DNA from: an uncultured Granulosicoccaceae bacterium
Lineage (GTDB): Bacteria; Pseudomonadota; Gammaproteobacteria; Granulosicoccales; Granulosicoccaceae
Reading direction: 5' to 3'
Length of the DNA: 40,863 bases
NCBI GenBank assembly: GCA_937958675.1
Contig: CALGND010000045.1
Coordinates: 1 to 40,863, forward strand
The notes under the pieces are model-generated. The model saw only the letters and a list, made by a program, of their open reading frames with translations, searched no databases and was not told the origin of the DNA. Shown here in pieces: positions 17,230 to 27,319 of the stretch. Each line of letters opens with the position of its first letter. The first letter of the stretch is position 1. A program made the position numbers and the translations under genes.

Positions 17230-17696
17230 TCGTCTAGCTCATTTTTGGCTATCATCACTTCGGCCGTGCAGACAGTCTTGCCGTCTACCGTAGCGGTAGC
17301 ATCGAATTTCCAAATACCTCGCTTTTCACGAAGTACGGTTACCGAAAAGTGTAGCTGATCTCCCGGCACAACTTGAACCTTGAAACGGGCTTTGTCTATA
17401 CCTACCAATAAATACAGCGTTTTTTCGCTTGGGTACCCGCCTAAGCTCTTGAACGCCAACAAGGCCGACGCCTGCGCCATGGCTTCGAGTATTAGTACAC
17501 CAGGGAATACCGGCGACTGAGGGAAATGACCTGTGAATATGGGTTCGTTGAAGGTGATGTTTTTAATCGCCGTTAGCGATTTTTCATGCTCAAAGCTCAG
17601 CACACGATCGATCATCAAAAAAGGGTATCGATGGGGCAAGTACTTCAGGATTTCACGAATGTCGTCTTGACCTTCCAAAATTTCTCCGCTCGTCAT
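17226..17696 (-). CDS. fabZ: 3-hydroxyacyl-ACP dehydratase FabZ
   Basis: FabZ dehydrates 3-hydroxyacyl-ACP in fatty acid elongation, drawing on the same pool that LpxA and LpxD use. The 156-residue hot-dog fold protein has [13 protein letters not shown], the catalytic His in [13 protein letters not shown] and the Glu in ILEAMAQA. Length and motifs are standard. It lies between lpxD and lpxA as in many proteobacteria. The 64-nt gap from lpxD shows no terminator, and the 4-nt overlap with lpxA suggests coupling. The start is ATG 17696. Confidence 0.97.
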   Translation of the reverse strand: MTSGEILEGQDDIREILKYLPHRYPFLMIDRVLSFEHEKSLTAIKNITFNEPIFTGHFPQSPVFPGVLILEAMAQASALLAFKSLGGYPSEKTLYLLVGIDKARFKVQVVPGDQLHFSVTVLREKRGIWKFDATATVDGKTVCTAEVMIAKNELDD

Positions 17697-17760
17697 TAAT
17701 TACTAGTGATACTCAACTAACCCGACCACACCTAGATTGACATGAATCGGATTTGGCTGC

Positions 17761-18765
17761 CTAAGGTTGGCGTTCTAAGCGGCGTACACGCTTCACCAAG
17801 TCGTCCAGTTTACCAAGAGATACGAATGTTCGCCTCCAACTATTGCTTGATTGCAGAGGCATACCGGAACTATAGCGACCAGGCTCATCAATTGAACGAG
17901 TCACGAGCGATGCGGCATTCAACACGACGTTATCAGTGATCGATAAATGACCAACTATATTGCAGGCACCACCGATCTGGCAGTTTTCACCGATTGTTGT
18001 GCTGCCGGCAATACCAACACATCCCGCAATGGCCGTGTATTGACCAATTCGAACATTGTGCGCAATTTGAATTTGGTTATCGAGAATTACGCCATCGCCA
18101 ATAATGGTGTCTTCAATTGCACCTCGATCAATCGTGGTGTTAGCACCAACATGAACACGATCACCTAACAATACCCCGCCAGTTTGATGAATGGCTTGCC
18201 AGCCCTGCTTATTACGCGAGTAGCCAAAACCTTCTGCGCCTATAACCGCGCCGCTTTGAACACGACAGTCGCGGCCTATTTTACAACCGTGATAAATGGT
18301 CACGTTAGCAAACAATCGGCAGCCATCTTGAATAAAGACATTGTCTCCGATCACGCAATTTGCGCCGATACTAACGTTGTCTCCAATAACGACTCCTTCA
18401 CCGATCACGACGTTTGCATCGACATTAGTGTTTGCGCCTAAGGCAGCACTTTGTGCAACAGTGGCGGTGGCATGAATGCCAGGGGCATTTTTATGTTCGG
18501 GGTTTAGTAGCCAAGAAGCAGCAGCATAACTGTCGTAAGGATTATCAGACACCAAACAATTGCCAGGTGCCTCTTCAAGCAACTGCGCTGGCACTATCAC
18601 AGCACCTGCCTTGCAGGAGCGGAGTTGCTCTACAAATTTACTGCCAACAACAAATGCAAGTTCATCTGGTTCGGCACGCTCTATCGGTGCAAAGCGCAGC
18701 ACTTGATGTTCTGGATCGCCATGCAAAGGCAATCCAAGTTTCGCTGCTAGATCGCTGAGCTTCAA
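17761..18765 (-). CDS. lpxD: UDP-3-O-(3-hydroxyacyl)glucosamine N-acyltransferase LpxD
   Basis: LpxD adds the amide-linked 3-hydroxyacyl chain, the third step of lipid A synthesis. The 334-residue protein has the N-terminal uridine-binding domain (IERAEPDELAFV), a long hexapeptide beta-helix (IGEGVVIGDNVSIGANCVIGDN) and the catalytic His in IQIAHNVRIG. FGYSRNKQGWQAIHQTG is a family segment. It ends in a C-terminal helix (LDDLVKRVRRLERQ). The start is ATG 18765, one nt after the skp stop, so it is translated in the same operon. Confidence 0.97.
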   Translation of the reverse strand: MKLSDLAAKLGLPLHGDPEHQVLRFAPIERAEPDELAFVVGSKFVEQLRSCKAGAVIVPAQLLEEAPGNCLVSDNPYDSYAAASWLLNPEHKNAPGIHATATVAQSAALGANTNVDANVVIGEGVVIGDNVSIGANCVIGDNVFIQDGCRLFANVTIYHGCKIGRDCRVQSGAVIGAEGFGYSRNKQGWQAIHQTGGVLLGDRVHVGANTTIDRGAIEDTIIGDGVILDNQIQIAHNVRIGQYTAIAGCVGIAGSTTIGENCQIGGACNIVGHLSITDNVVLNAASLVTRSIDEPGRYSSGMPLQSSNSWRRTFVSLGKLDDLVKRVRRLERQP

Positions 18766-18766
18766 G

Positions 18767-19387
18767 CTAGTTAGAAGACTGCAAGCGAGAGAAGTCCTTC
18801 ATTAAACCTTCAAGGATTCGTTCAGTCACATCAATACGTTTGGCGGCAAACAAGACACCGTCACTGACGATAAGGTCGTAGTCATTTTGTTTACCAAAAC
18901 GAGCAATGGCTTCAAGCACTAATACTCTCACTTGCTTGAACTCATTATTTTTTTGTATGTTTAGTTCTTCTCTAAAGTCTTGCTCAGAACGTTTTATACG
19001 ACGTTCTAAACTACGCGCCTGAATATCTAATTGGCTGCGCTCCGATTCGCTTAGGTCGGCACTGACGTCAAGCAGCTGATTGGACAAAAGATTGAGCTGC
19101 GAACGTTGCCGCTCAAGCTCAGCCTGCCGAGGAGCAAATTCTGCCTCTAGCCGTTGCTCCGCTTCAAGCGCCTGTGGAGCTTTGTCGATTAGATAAGGGA
19201 TATCAACAAACCCGATTTGTGAAGAGTCAGCTTGTGCAACTGATACTCCCATGCACAGCGCCAGCATGCCCACTAGTAAGCAGAGCCTCACAGCGTCCAT
19301 TACGCCTGCAACTGTGGCTGTAACAACAGCATTGGCCTTAAACTTGGATACCAACATAGGAGTTCTCGTTTGCGCGCCAATCTCCAT
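18767..19387 (-). CDS. skp: Periplasmic chaperone Skp/OmpH
   Basis: Skp binds unfolded outer-membrane proteins on their way to BamA. The mature part begins about SSQIGFVDIPYLIDKAP and is mainly long charged helices (EAEQRLEAEFAPRQAELERQ), as expected for the coiled-coil tentacles, ending in YDLIVSDGVLFAAKRIDVTERIL. As read from ATG 19387 it has 206 residues, with about 30 more than usual before the hydrophobic signal (LCLLVGMLALCMGVSVAQA). The true start may be ATG 19357 or ATG 19300; the latter gives a normal signal peptide. It lies 5 nt after the bamA stop if the first ATG is used. The function is certain, the start is not. Confidence 0.92.
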   Translation of the reverse strand: MEIGAQTRTPMLVSKFKANAVVTATVAGVMDAVRLCLLVGMLALCMGVSVAQADSSQIGFVDIPYLIDKAPQALEAEQRLEAEFAPRQAELERQRSQLNLLSNQLLDVSADLSESERSQLDIQARSLERRIKRSEQDFREELNIQKNNEFKQVRVLVLEAIARFGKQNDYDLIVSDGVLFAAKRIDVTERILEGLMKDFSRLQSSN

Positions 19388-19392
19388 TTGCG

Positions 19393-21705
19393 CTAAAAAA
19401 TTGATCCAATAGTAAATTGAAATTGTTGCGTCCTATCGCCCTCTTGATCGTTATAGGGCTTTGAGAGGCTAAATGTCAATGGTCCGACCGGAGATAGCCA
19501 TACAAATGCGACACCGTACGACGCTCTAAATTCTTCTTCGTCGAAAGTATTGATTTCTTCAAATACATTACCGAAATCGGTAAATAGGCTTAAACGCGTG
19601 GCACCAGGCTCTTCGACAAACGGCGGCGGGAAGATAATTTCCACAGTGCCCAAGGTACGAAAATCACCACCAGATGCATTACCTTTCGAATCTTCTGGCC
19701 CTAGGCTGCCACTTCTGTAGCCGCGCAAGGTGCGAACGCCGCCTGCAAAATAGCGTTTATAGAATGGTATATCTACAAAGTCGCCGTAGCCTTGACCATT
19801 GTCAATTCTTATCGTCGTCGAGAATGTGTACTTCTCAGTGATAGGCTTAAAATACTCGAAGGTGTAACTCGCTTTATAGTAAGTAATATCACTACCTGGT
19901 ACACCCACTTCAAGGGAAAAACGATTGACCGCACCGCTGGTTGCAAACACTGTTCGGTTACGCGTATCAAACGTAAAACCCAAATTGAGATGAGCGATGT
20001 CAAATACATCACCATTGTCATCTATAAAATTGTTAATGTCGTCAGGCGTACCCTCTTCGGTCGTGCCTATTTCCGTCCGTTCAAAACCGCCACCTAAGCG
20101 TAGCGTTGAGAATTCGCTAAGCGGTATACCGAATGTCATGCTGCCACCACGTTGGCTACTTAAAAAACGTGATGTAGAGGTATCGTCGTTTATATTGGTT
20201 TCGCGGATAAATGCTCTGATGTTTCGGCTGATTCCATCATCAGTAAAGTATGGATCTCTAACCGATAGCGAAAGTTGCCGCGTGGTTGACGAGCGATCAA
20301 ATGCAAACTGCATACTTTGGCCACTACCGAATAGGTTCTCTTGCGAAAACGCTAAATTAATCGAAGAACCATCAGTGCCATAACCAAGGCCAGCACTAAA
20401 CGAACCAGACGGCCCTTCAGTCACGGTAACTTCAAGATCAACTTGGTCATCAGAACCCGGCACTCTAGGAGTTTGAATGCTAACGCTTTGCATAAACGGC
20501 AAACGCTGCAAGCGTACTCGTGATCGGTTCACTAACGCTGGCGAAAAACGGCTACCTTCAAATTGCCGCATCTCTCTACGCAGAACTTCGTCACGCGTTT
20601 TATACTGACCAATAAATCGTATTCTACGCACGTAAACGCGCTTACCAGGTCGAATCGAAAACGTTAAATCGACGTTCTTGTTGGCATCATCAATGGTTGG
20701 TATTACATCCACGTCAGAAAATGCAAAACCATCTTGGCCTAAACGGTCGTTTATCGCGTTACTACTGGAAACGATGTCTTTGCGTGCAAACACATCGCCA
20801 GAATTTACAGTCAACAGGTTTTGTAACTCTTCATCGGAGACATTGTCATCAGCGCCTTCAATTGCTATCTCATCAATCAGATAGCGGTCGCCTTCGCGTA
20901 TGTTTATGACAACAAAAATTTCGCGCTTATCTGGAGATATAGAAACTTGAGTGGAGTCCACTTCAAAGCGGATAAAGCCACGATCCTGATAGTACGATCG
21001 CAAAGTTTCAATGTCCGCTGCAAGTTTTACTTGCGAATACTCATCAGCGTTTGAAAAAGGGTTAGCCGACTGCACCCGGGAGTTAAGTAGCTTGAGCAGC
21101 TTAGCTTCACTGTATGACTTGTTACCAACAATGTTGATATGCTGAATTTTCGCAACCGCCCCTTCAGTGATGTCAATCTTTAGTGCAACTCGGTTGCGCT
21201 CAAGTTCTTCAGTTTCGATTTTAATATCACTGCCGTAATTACCAGCGCTAAAATAAACCCTGCGTAGTTCACGCTCAACTGTTTCAAGTAGTGAACGGTT
21301 ATAAACCCGACCTAAGGCGATATCTGCTTGCTGCAAGCTTGCTTCTAGTTCACTTGTTGGTATTTTCCTGTTGCCATTAATGTCGATACTGCCTATCGCT
21401 GGCCTTTCCCGCACTTCAACAACCAATACGTTACTGTCGCGCCGTTTAATAACAACATCGTCAAACAAACCGGTCTCATAAAGTGCCTTAAGCGCTCGCG
21501 CACTATCGCGTTCTGCACTGAATCGGTCGCGCGTGCGTATCGGTAGATACGTAAGAATAGTGCCAAGATCAATGCGTTCATTACCTTCGATCTGAATATC
21601 AGCCACGACAAACGAGTTGGGGTCGCTTTGCGCTACGGCTGTCGAAGACGCCATTAAAAACAGCGCCAACATTATCCAACGAGGGAGCCTCTCAAAATGA
21701 ATCAT
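19393..21705 (-). CDS. bamA: Outer-membrane protein assembly factor BamA
   Basis: BamA is the central, essential part of the machine that folds beta-barrels into the outer membrane. The 770-residue protein has a signal peptide (cut after AVAQ), five POTRA domains (about residues 30-430, with repeated [13 protein letters not shown] / [10 protein letters not shown] / [12 protein letters not shown] starts) and a C-terminal barrel. The barrel includes the lid motif [12 protein letters not shown] (VRGF-like) and a terminal Phe. Conserved openings such as [21 protein letters not shown] match the family. The start codon overlaps the rseP stop (ATGA, 21702-21705), the usual rseP-bamA-skp-lpxD order. 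Confidence 0.98.
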   Translation of the reverse strand: MIHFERLPRWIMLALFLMASSTAVAQSDPNSFVVADIQIEGNERIDLGTILTYLPIRTRDRFSAERDSARALKALYETGLFDDVVIKRRDSNVLVVEVRERPAIGSIDINGNRKIPTSELEASLQQADIALGRVYNRSLLETVERELRRVYFSAGNYGSDIKIETEELERNRVALKIDITEGAVAKIQHINIVGNKSYSEAKLLKLLNSRVQSANPFSNADEYSQVKLAADIETLRSYYQDRGFIRFEVDSTQVSISPDKREIFVVINIREGDRYLIDEIAIEGADDNVSDEELQNLLTVNSGDVFARKDIVSSSNAINDRLGQDGFAFSDVDVIPTIDDANKNVDLTFSIRPGKRVYVRRIRFIGQYKTRDEVLRREMRQFEGSRFSPALVNRSRVRLQRLPFMQSVSIQTPRVPGSDDQVDLEVTVTEGPSGSFSAGLGYGTDGSSINLAFSQENLFGSGQSMQFAFDRSSTTRQLSLSVRDPYFTDDGISRNIRAFIRETNINDDTSTSRFLSSQRGGSMTFGIPLSEFSTLRLGGGFERTEIGTTEEGTPDDINNFIDDNGDVFDIAHLNLGFTFDTRNRTVFATSGAVNRFSLEVGVPGSDITYYKASYTFEYFKPITEKYTFSTTIRIDNGQGYGDFVDIPFYKRYFAGGVRTLRGYRSGSLGPEDSKGNASGGDFRTLGTVEIIFPPPFVEEPGATRLSLFTDFGNVFEEINTFDEEEFRASYGVAFVWLSPVGPLTFSLSKPYNDQEGDRTQQFQFTIGSIF

Positions 21706-23087
21706 TGAAAGAACCGCCCAATGTCGTTGTAAAAAGCCAGGAACATTAATCCACCTAACAAAAGCAAGCCAAGCTGCTGCCCGAAAATTTGCACCCGGTC
21801 GGAAACTGGTTTACCTGTAACAGCTTCGACTGCAAAATACAGCAGATGCCCGCCATCGAGCATCGGGATAGGCAACAAATTGAGCACCGCCAAACTGATG
21901 CTTATCATTGCTATAAAATTTACATAGTGATCAATACCCACCGATGCCGTCACACCTGCAGCTTGGGCGATAGTGATTGGGCCACTAATGTTGTCTAAAG
22001 ATGCTTGGCCGGTAAAGAGTTTGCCAATCATACGCACAGTAAATAGCGTCATATCCCAGGTACGATCTAAAGCCTTACCGATAGATTGCAGTGGAGAATA
22101 ACGAACGGTGACGCGCGTAGCGTCAAATGCAGTAACTGACTTAGACTGCGCTACGCCCACGCCTAGCAGGCCAACTGTTTCACCATCCCGCTCTGCACTC
22201 GTGGGCGTGATTGGTAAATCAAACTGATCGCTGCCACGTTGTATGGATAGCGTTAATGGCACACCGGCACTAGGTTGCACGGCGTTGACCAGCTCACGCC
22301 ATAACGTTATTTCAACACCATTTATCGCTAGCACCCGATCGCCGATCAACATACCCGCTGCAGCTGCCGCACTGTCATCAGAAACAAGGCCCACGACTGG
22401 TTCAAGCTCAGGGCGCCACATTGTGATGCCGAGCCCTTCAATGGGATCACCACTTGCCTGTAAAATATTGACTCCAGCAGTAGAAAGAGACTTTTCTACT
22501 TCAAGATCGGCACTGGTTTTAACCCGAATTTTGACTGCGGCATCAGGGTTAAGGGCTGCGTCAAGAAGAGCCAGACGAGCATCCTGCCACGAAGGTGTAG
22601 TTTCGCCATTGACGGAAATAATTTTATCGGTGCGTTCTAAACCTGCACGAGCAGCTGGCGAACCCTCTGGCACATCACCAATTATGGGAGCGATACCACT
22701 GATACCGATCATCATCACAAACCAATACGCAATGAAGGCCAATATTAAATTAGCAAGAGGTCCTGCAATAACAACGGCGGCTCGTGCCCAAAGTGGTTGG
22801 CGATTAAACGCCCGGTGTTGTTCATCACTGGCTACGGGGGATTCGCGTTCGTCAAGCATCTTCACGTAACCACCCAATGGAATCGCAGCGACGACAAACT
22901 CTGTTTGATCAACCTTGCCCACCCGTGTCCAAATTGCACGGCCAAACCCCACGGAGTAACGCAGTACTTTTATTCCTACGCGTCGAGCCACCCAAAAGTG
23001 ACCAAACTCGTGTATGGAAACCAAAAGCCCTAACGCGACAATAAACGCAAGCACGCTGATGGCAACATTGCCAAACATTTCAAACAT
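21702..23087 (-). CDS. rseP: Site-2 intramembrane zinc protease RseP
   Basis: RseP cuts the membrane anti-sigma factor RseA after DegS, releasing sigma-E when outer-membrane folding fails; it also clears signal peptide remnants. The 461-residue protein has the zinc motif HEFGH (His26, Glu27, His30) in the first helix. Two periplasmic PDZ domains follow, at about residues 125-200 and 205-290. The third metal ligand is in PMLDGGHLL (about residue 411). [19 protein letters not shown] is the conserved membrane-associated loop. It sits between dxr and bamA, 11 nt from the dxr stop, matching its envelope-stress role. Confidence 0.97.
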   Translation of the reverse strand: MFEMFGNVAISVLAFIVALGLLVSIHEFGHFWVARRVGIKVLRYSVGFGRAIWTRVGKVDQTEFVVAAIPLGGYVKMLDERESPVASDEQHRAFNRQPLWARAAVVIAGPLANLILAFIAYWFVMMIGISGIAPIIGDVPEGSPAARAGLERTDKIISVNGETTPSWQDARLALLDAALNPDAAVKIRVKTSADLEVEKSLSTAGVNILQASGDPIEGLGITMWRPELEPVVGLVSDDSAAAAAGMLIGDRVLAINGVEITLWRELVNAVQPSAGVPLTLSIQRGSDQFDLPITPTSAERDGETVGLLGVGVAQSKSVTAFDATRVTVRYSPLQSIGKALDRTWDMTLFTVRMIGKLFTGQASLDNISGPITIAQAAGVTASVGIDHYVNFIAMISISLAVLNLLPIPMLDGGHLLYFAVEAVTGKPVSDRVQIFGQQLGLLLLGGLMFLAFYNDIGRFFQ

Positions 23088-23098
23088 CGATTAATTTA

Positions 23099-24292
23099 TT
23101 ATTTTGCTGGAATAGTAGATGTGTTTTTGCTGATTAATTTTTGTGCAACTTCACGTGCAACAGTGTCTGCTTCAATGATAGTGGGCAAATCGCTTGCTTG
23201 GTAGTTTTTTACTGCATTTAAAGTGTTTTCGATGATTTTTGGCAGTTGTAAAAATGATACAGATTCGTTCAGAAATCCATCAACCGCTACTTCATTGGCT
23301 GCATTTAAAGCAGCTGGCGCAGTACCGCCCATTTCCTGCGCTTCGCAGGCTAGACGCAAACAAGGAAAACGATCGATGTCTGGCGCTTCAAAGTGCAAGC
23401 CTGACAAGCTTGTAAAATTCAGTGGAGCCACGCCAGAATTAATCCTACGCGGCCAAGCTAAAGCATGCGCAATCGGTGTGCGCATGTCCGGATTACCCAT
23501 CTGTGCAAGCACAGAGCCGTCGCTGTAGGCCACCATTGAGTGCACCACGCTTTCTGGATGAACAACGACTTCAATCGATTCAAGGCCAACTGAAAACAAG
23601 TGACAGGCTTCAATAACTTCTAGGCCCTTATTCATCATCGTTGCAGAATCGATGGAAATTTTTGGGCCCATCGACCAATTAGGATGAGCCAGCGCTTGTT
23701 GCGGCGTTACAACAGCTAGCTCATCTAACGAACACTTTCGTAATGGACCGCCAGAGGCGGTAAGGATAATTTTTTCAATTCCAGCCTCAGCCCCATCCAC
23801 GCCAGGCTCAGGCATGCACTGAAAGATCGCATTATGTTCGCTATCGACCGGCATGATAATCGCGCCAGAGCGCTCAGCCGCTTGCATCATGAGCTGGCCG
23901 CTCATCACCAGTGATTCTTTATTGGCCAGCAAAACCCGCTTGCCCGCCTCTACAGCGGCAAGAGTGGGCAACAAGCCTGCAGCGCCAACAATGGCTGACA
24001 CAACGATGTCGTACTCCGCAGCCAAAGCGATCAGCGCATCTGCACCTTGCACTACTTGAGTCTCACTACCGGCTTTTTTTAAGGCTAGCTGTAAACGATC
24101 CGCAGCCTGCTCATCCAACATTGCAGCAGTGATTGGCTGGAACGCCAAACACTGCTCGAGCATGCCTTTGTCGTTTTGGTTGGCAGTTAATGCCGCGATT
24201 TGATAACTGTCACGGTTTTGATCAATAACACTAAGCGTGCTCTTACCTATGGAGCCTGTTGAGCCTAATACGCAAACCTTAAGCAGGCTCAC
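23099..24292 (-). CDS. dxr: 1-deoxy-D-xylulose 5-phosphate reductoisomerase Dxr (IspC)
   Basis: Dxr makes methylerythritol 4-phosphate with NADPH, the committed step to isoprenoids. That feeds the adjacent uppS product. Motifs are GSTGSIG (NADPH), ANKESLVMSG, DSEHNAIFQC and the catalytic flap region NWSMGPKISIDSATMMNKGLEVIEA. The frame is open to TTG 24304, but GTG 24292 overlaps the cdsA stop exactly (GTGA) and gives a standard N-terminus (SLLKVCVLGSTG), so I choose it (397 residues). It is coupled to cdsA upstream and followed 11 nt later by rseP. Confidence 0.96.
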   Translation of the reverse strand: MSLLKVCVLGSTGSIGKSTLSVIDQNRDSYQIAALTANQNDKGMLEQCLAFQPITAAMLDEQAADRLQLALKKAGSETQVVQGADALIALAAEYDIVVSAIVGAAGLLPTLAAVEAGKRVLLANKESLVMSGQLMMQAAERSGAIIMPVDSEHNAIFQCMPEPGVDGAEAGIEKIILTASGGPLRKCSLDELAVVTPQQALAHPNWSMGPKISIDSATMMNKGLEVIEACHLFSVGLESIEVVVHPESVVHSMVAYSDGSVLAQMGNPDMRTPIAHALAWPRRINSGVAPLNFTSLSGLHFEAPDIDRFPCLRLACEAQEMGGTAPAALNAANEVAVDGFLNESVSFLQLPKIIENTLNAVKNYQASDLPTIIEADTVAREVAQKLISKNTSTIPAK

Positions 24293-25104
24293 AACCAAGC
24301 CCAAAGGAATGCAAACACAGGCAACGATGCTATAACACCGTCGATGCGGTCGAGAACGCCACCATGACCCGGTAACAGTTGGCTGCTGTCTTTATATCCC
24401 GAAGCACGTTTGATACGGCTTTCAAATAAATCACCAATCACTGAAATCGCAGCTGCCAGCACACTGGCTACAACAAGCGCAAACGTTTTATAGGCAGGAA
24501 AAAAACTAAACAGCAAAGCGACGACCAGAAGCAGACAAGCAGCAGCGATGCCGCCATAAACACCTTCCCAAGTTTTACCTGGGCTGATTAGTGGACTGAG
24601 CTTTCGTTTACCGAAACGCTTCCCAGAAAAGTACGCACCAATATCCATTACCCACACCAGTGCCAGCGCATAAAGCAGCAAACCGCTGGATGCCGCTGAG
24701 GCGTCATGGCGTAACCAAACAATGCTAAAGCCTGCTAACGGCAGCAATACTAGCCCCGTCAATAAAAGCTGGGTAGATGCAGATTCGATAGGGGCCAAAC
24801 GTGGCTGAAGAAACATAGCGACAATCATCACCAGCCATACCAAAAAGGCAATCAGCAATAACCAATACTCATCGTAATCAAATGGAACATTCATAGTAAA
24901 AGCTAAAGTTAGAATACCAATTGCTGCGGCATACGCAGACTGCCACGCATCGGTTTTTACACCGGATAATCGGCCCCACTCCCAAGCAGCAGCTGCTGTC
25001 ACACCAGCAATTGCAAGCGTAAAGAATGATCGTGAGGCAAAGCTGAGCAGCAAGCCAAACAGCACCAACAATATGGCCGCCGTAACGATACGTTGTTTAA
25101 GCAT
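24289..25104 (-). CDS. cdsA: Phosphatidate cytidylyltransferase CdsA
   Basis: CdsA makes CDP-diacylglycerol from phosphatidate and CTP, the branch point to all phospholipids, in the inner membrane. The signature ends the protein: SRIKRASGYKDSSQLLPGHGG then VLDRIDG, with SPGKTWEGVYGG before it. About eight hydrophobic segments are present. The frame is open to 25155, but ATG 25104 (LKQRIVTAAILL) has a strong ribosome site (AGGTGGCAGGT) and gives 271 residues, close to the family. It overlaps the uppS stop by 8 nt and the dxr start by 4 nt. Confidence 0.96.
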   Translation of the reverse strand: MLKQRIVTAAILLVLFGLLLSFASRSFFTLAIAGVTAAAAWEWGRLSGVKTDAWQSAYAAAIGILTLAFTMNVPFDYDEYWLLLIAFLVWLVMIVAMFLQPRLAPIESASTQLLLTGLVLLPLAGFSIVWLRHDASAASSGLLLYALALVWVMDIGAYFSGKRFGKRKLSPLISPGKTWEGVYGGIAAACLLLVVALLFSFFPAYKTFALVVASVLAAAISVIGDLFESRIKRASGYKDSSQLLPGHGGVLDRIDGVIASLPVFAFLWAWL

Positions 25105-25834
25105 TTTTACCTGCCACCTGATCGCCGGTGCGACCATATCTGCGCTCACGCCCACCGAAAAAAGCTAGAGCCTTGTCGAGTTCGGATTCATCAAAGCCTG
25201 GCCACAACACATCTGAGAAGTACAACTCTGTGTAAGCCAAATGCCAAAGTAGATAATTGCTGATACGCTTTTCGCCGCCCGTACGAATAAACAAATCTGG
25301 CTCCGGCAGGCTAGCAAGAGAGATGTAATTGGAAAATGTGTCAGCGGTGATATCGCGAGGTTGCAGCTTACCTAGCTTCACTTGTTCAGCGATCAGCTTT
25401 GTGGCGTTAACAATATCCCAGCGACCGCCATAGTTAACCGCAATGGCTAGCTTTAACCCTTGATTCTTATTAGTGAGTTCTTCAGCGCGCACCATCTCAT
25501 TTTGCAGCTTCTCAGAAAACGCTGATCGCTCACCGATAAACTGAATCTGCACTTTGTTTTCGTTTAGCTTGCCCACTTCGCTTTTTAAAGCTCGCAGGAA
25601 GAGATCCATTAACAAGCCCACCTCTTTTTCTGGGCGGCGCCAGTTTTCACTTGAAAATGCAAACAGCGTTAAGGCCTCGATTTGACGTCGACCGCAAGCT
25701 TCGACGATATCTCGCGTGTTGCGAAAACCCGCTTGGTGCCCGGCAGCGCGAGGCTTGCCTTTTTGATTAGCCCAGCGTCCATTGCCGTCCATAATGATGG
25801 CTACATGCCGGGGCTGTGGTGCCGTTGAGCTCAT
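25097..25834 (-). CDS. uppS: Undecaprenyl diphosphate synthase UppS (cis-prenyltransferase)
   Basis: UppS extends farnesyl-PP with isopentenyl-PP to the C55 carrier needed for peptidoglycan and O-antigen. The catalytic P-loop HVAIIMDGNGRWANQKG and the family motifs ALTLFAFSSENWRRP, NYGGRWDI and DLFIRTGGEKRISNYLLWHLAYTELYF are all present. I start at ATG 25834 (245 residues). A TTG at 25858 overlaps the frr stop as TTGA and would add eight residues, so the start is uncertain. It follows frr by about 20 nt and overlaps cdsA. Confidence 0.95.
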   Translation of the reverse strand: MSSTAPQPRHVAIIMDGNGRWANQKGKPRAAGHQAGFRNTRDIVEACGRRQIEALTLFAFSSENWRRPEKEVGLLMDLFLRALKSEVGKLNENKVQIQFIGERSAFSEKLQNEMVRAEELTNKNQGLKLAIAVNYGGRWDIVNATKLIAEQVKLGKLQPRDITADTFSNYISLASLPEPDLFIRTGGEKRISNYLLWHLAYTELYFSDVLWPGFDESELDKALAFFGGRERRYGRTGDQVAGKNA

Positions 25835-25854
25835 ATCAGTACTTAAATCAGCAC

Positions 25855-26412
25855 TCAAACTTCCATCAATTCGGCTTCTTTCTTTTGCAGTACCGAATCA
25901 ATGTTAGCGATTGCAGCATCGGTCAGCTTTTGTACTGACTCTTCTGATTTACGCAAATCGTCCTTAGATATTTCTTTCTCTTTTTCGAGTTCTTTAAGAT
26001 CGCTATTAGCATCACGGCGAATATTACGCACTGCAACTCGCGCATTCTCAGCCTCACTCTTAACAACCTTGACCATGTCGCGGCGACGCTCTTCCGTCAT
26101 CGGGGGAACAGGGACCCGAATCACCGTGCCCGCAGTATTAGGGTTTAGACCTAAGTCAGAATTGATGATAGCTTTTTCAACCGCTTGCACCATGGATTGT
26201 TCCCAAGGAGTGACCGTTAACATTCGCGCATCTTCTGTATTGATGTTAGCGACTTGAGACAGAGCGGTTTCAGAACCGTAGTAATCAACTTTGATGTGCT
26301 CAAGCAAGCTTGGGTGTGCTCGACCTGTGCGCATCTTCCCCAATTCGCTTTCTAGTGCGTCAACGCTCTTACCCATACGGGCTTCACCGTCTTTAAGTAT
26401 GTCATTGATCAT
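25855..26412 (-). CDS. frr: Ribosome recycling factor Frr
   Basis: RRF splits the post-termination ribosome with EF-G. The 185-residue, tRNA-shaped protein has the usual two domains: a three-helix bundle ([33 protein letters not shown]) and the small hinge domain ([19 protein letters not shown]), ending [24 protein letters not shown]. Length and sequence are standard. The gap of 85 nt from pyrH contains no clear terminator. The start is ATG 26412. Confidence 0.97.
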   Translation of the reverse strand: MINDILKDGEARMGKSVDALESELGKMRTGRAHPSLLEHIKVDYYGSETALSQVANINTEDARMLTVTPWEQSMVQAVEKAIINSDLGLNPNTAGTVIRVPVPPMTEERRRDMVKVVKSEAENARVAVRNIRRDANSDLKELEKEKEISKDDLRKSEESVQKLTDAAIANIDSVLQKKEAELMEV

Positions 26413-26497
26413 GTTTTTTACTCTCTCTTTCTGGTGTTTTTGTTGTGCCTAAATCTTCTTGAATTAACCGGCTATCTATAAAAATAGCTTTCGCCCA

Positions 26498-27217
26498 TTA
26501 TTTAACGGTTGTACCGACGCTTTCCCCATTAACTAGTCGCATAAGATCACCCTGTTCATTCATGTTGAACACTTTAACGGGTAGCTCGTTATCACGGCAA
26601 AGTACTAGCGCAGTGGTGTCCATTACAGCCAATTTCTTTTGGATGGCTTCGTCGAATGTCACCGTCTCGTACCTCACGGCATCATCGTGCTTCATTGGAT
26701 CTTTATCATAAATCCCATCCACCTTGGTGCCTTTGATCATTAGATCTGCGCCGACTTCTATTGCACGTAAGCTCGCAGCAGAGTCAGTGGTAAAAAACGG
26801 ATTACCAGTACCCGCGGCAAACAAAACGATTCGACCTTTTTCGAGATGTCGTACCGCTCTGCGACGAATGTAATCTTCGCAAACCGCATTAATAGGCAAG
26901 GCAGACATTACCCGGCAATATGCGCCAAGGTTCTCAAGCGAATCTTGCATAGACAAGCAATTGATCACTGTGGCCAACATACCCATGTGGTCACCCGTTA
27001 CTCGATCCATACCGGCTTCAGCTAAGCCTGCACCGCGGAAGATATTACCACCGCCTAATACCATTGCGACCTCGACGCCCGCATCGCTGACTGCTTTGAC
27101 ATCCTCAGCCAACTTGCGAATATATACTGGGTCGATGCCGTAGTCCATGTCACCCATCAGCGCTTCACCACTAAGCTTGAGCAATATGCGTTTAAATTTT
27201 GGCTTCGATTTTTTCAT
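26498..27217 (-). CDS. pyrH: Uridylate (UMP) kinase PyrH
   Basis: PyrH phosphorylates UMP to UDP in the cytosol; the enzyme is hexameric and regulated by GTP/UTP. Motifs are [42 protein letters not shown] and [16 protein letters not shown] (the amino-acid-kinase fold). The frame is open to 27277, but the first 20 codons run through the tsf terminator. ATG 27217 ([10 protein letters not shown]) gives the normal 239 residues and is chosen. It lies between tsf and frr as usual. Confidence 0.96.
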   Translation of the reverse strand: MKKSKPKFKRILLKLSGEALMGDMDYGIDPVYIRKLAEDVKAVSDAGVEVAMVLGGGNIFRGAGLAEAGMDRVTGDHMGMLATVINCLSMQDSLENLGAYCRVMSALPINAVCEDYIRRRAVRHLEKGRIVLFAAGTGNPFFTTDSAASLRAIEVGADLMIKGTKVDGIYDKDPMKHDDAVRYETVTFDEAIQKKLAVMDTTALVLCRDNELPVKVFNMNEQGDLMRLVNGESVGTTVK

Positions 27218-27242
27218 TATTGTTCCGTTTGCTGCTTCACCC

Positions 27243-27268
27243 AAAAAAAAGCCGGGCATTGCCCGGCT
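27243..27268 (-). terminator. Rho-independent terminator after tsf
   Basis: Read on the minus strand, AGCCGGGC (27268-27261), a 3-nt loop AAT and GCCCGGCT (27257-27250) are followed by a T-run. The 8-bp stem is perfect and GC-rich. It would end or thin out rpsB-tsf transcription before pyrH. Confidence 0.92.
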
Positions 27269-27319
27269 CTTGACCATTACACGACTTCAAAGCTTGCTGA
27301 TCTTAGCTGCACGTCGATC

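Noticed and set aside
22243-22869. Plus-strand 208-codon ORF antisense to rseP
   Set aside because: No recognisable domain; it is covered by the well-conserved rseP gene.
24289-25155. Longer CdsA starting inside uppS
   Set aside because: ATG 25104 has a strong ribosome site and gives the usual N-terminus.
26498-27277. Longer PyrH with 20 extra N-terminal residues
   Set aside because: The extra codons run through the tsf terminator, and the normal start at 27217 gives the family length.
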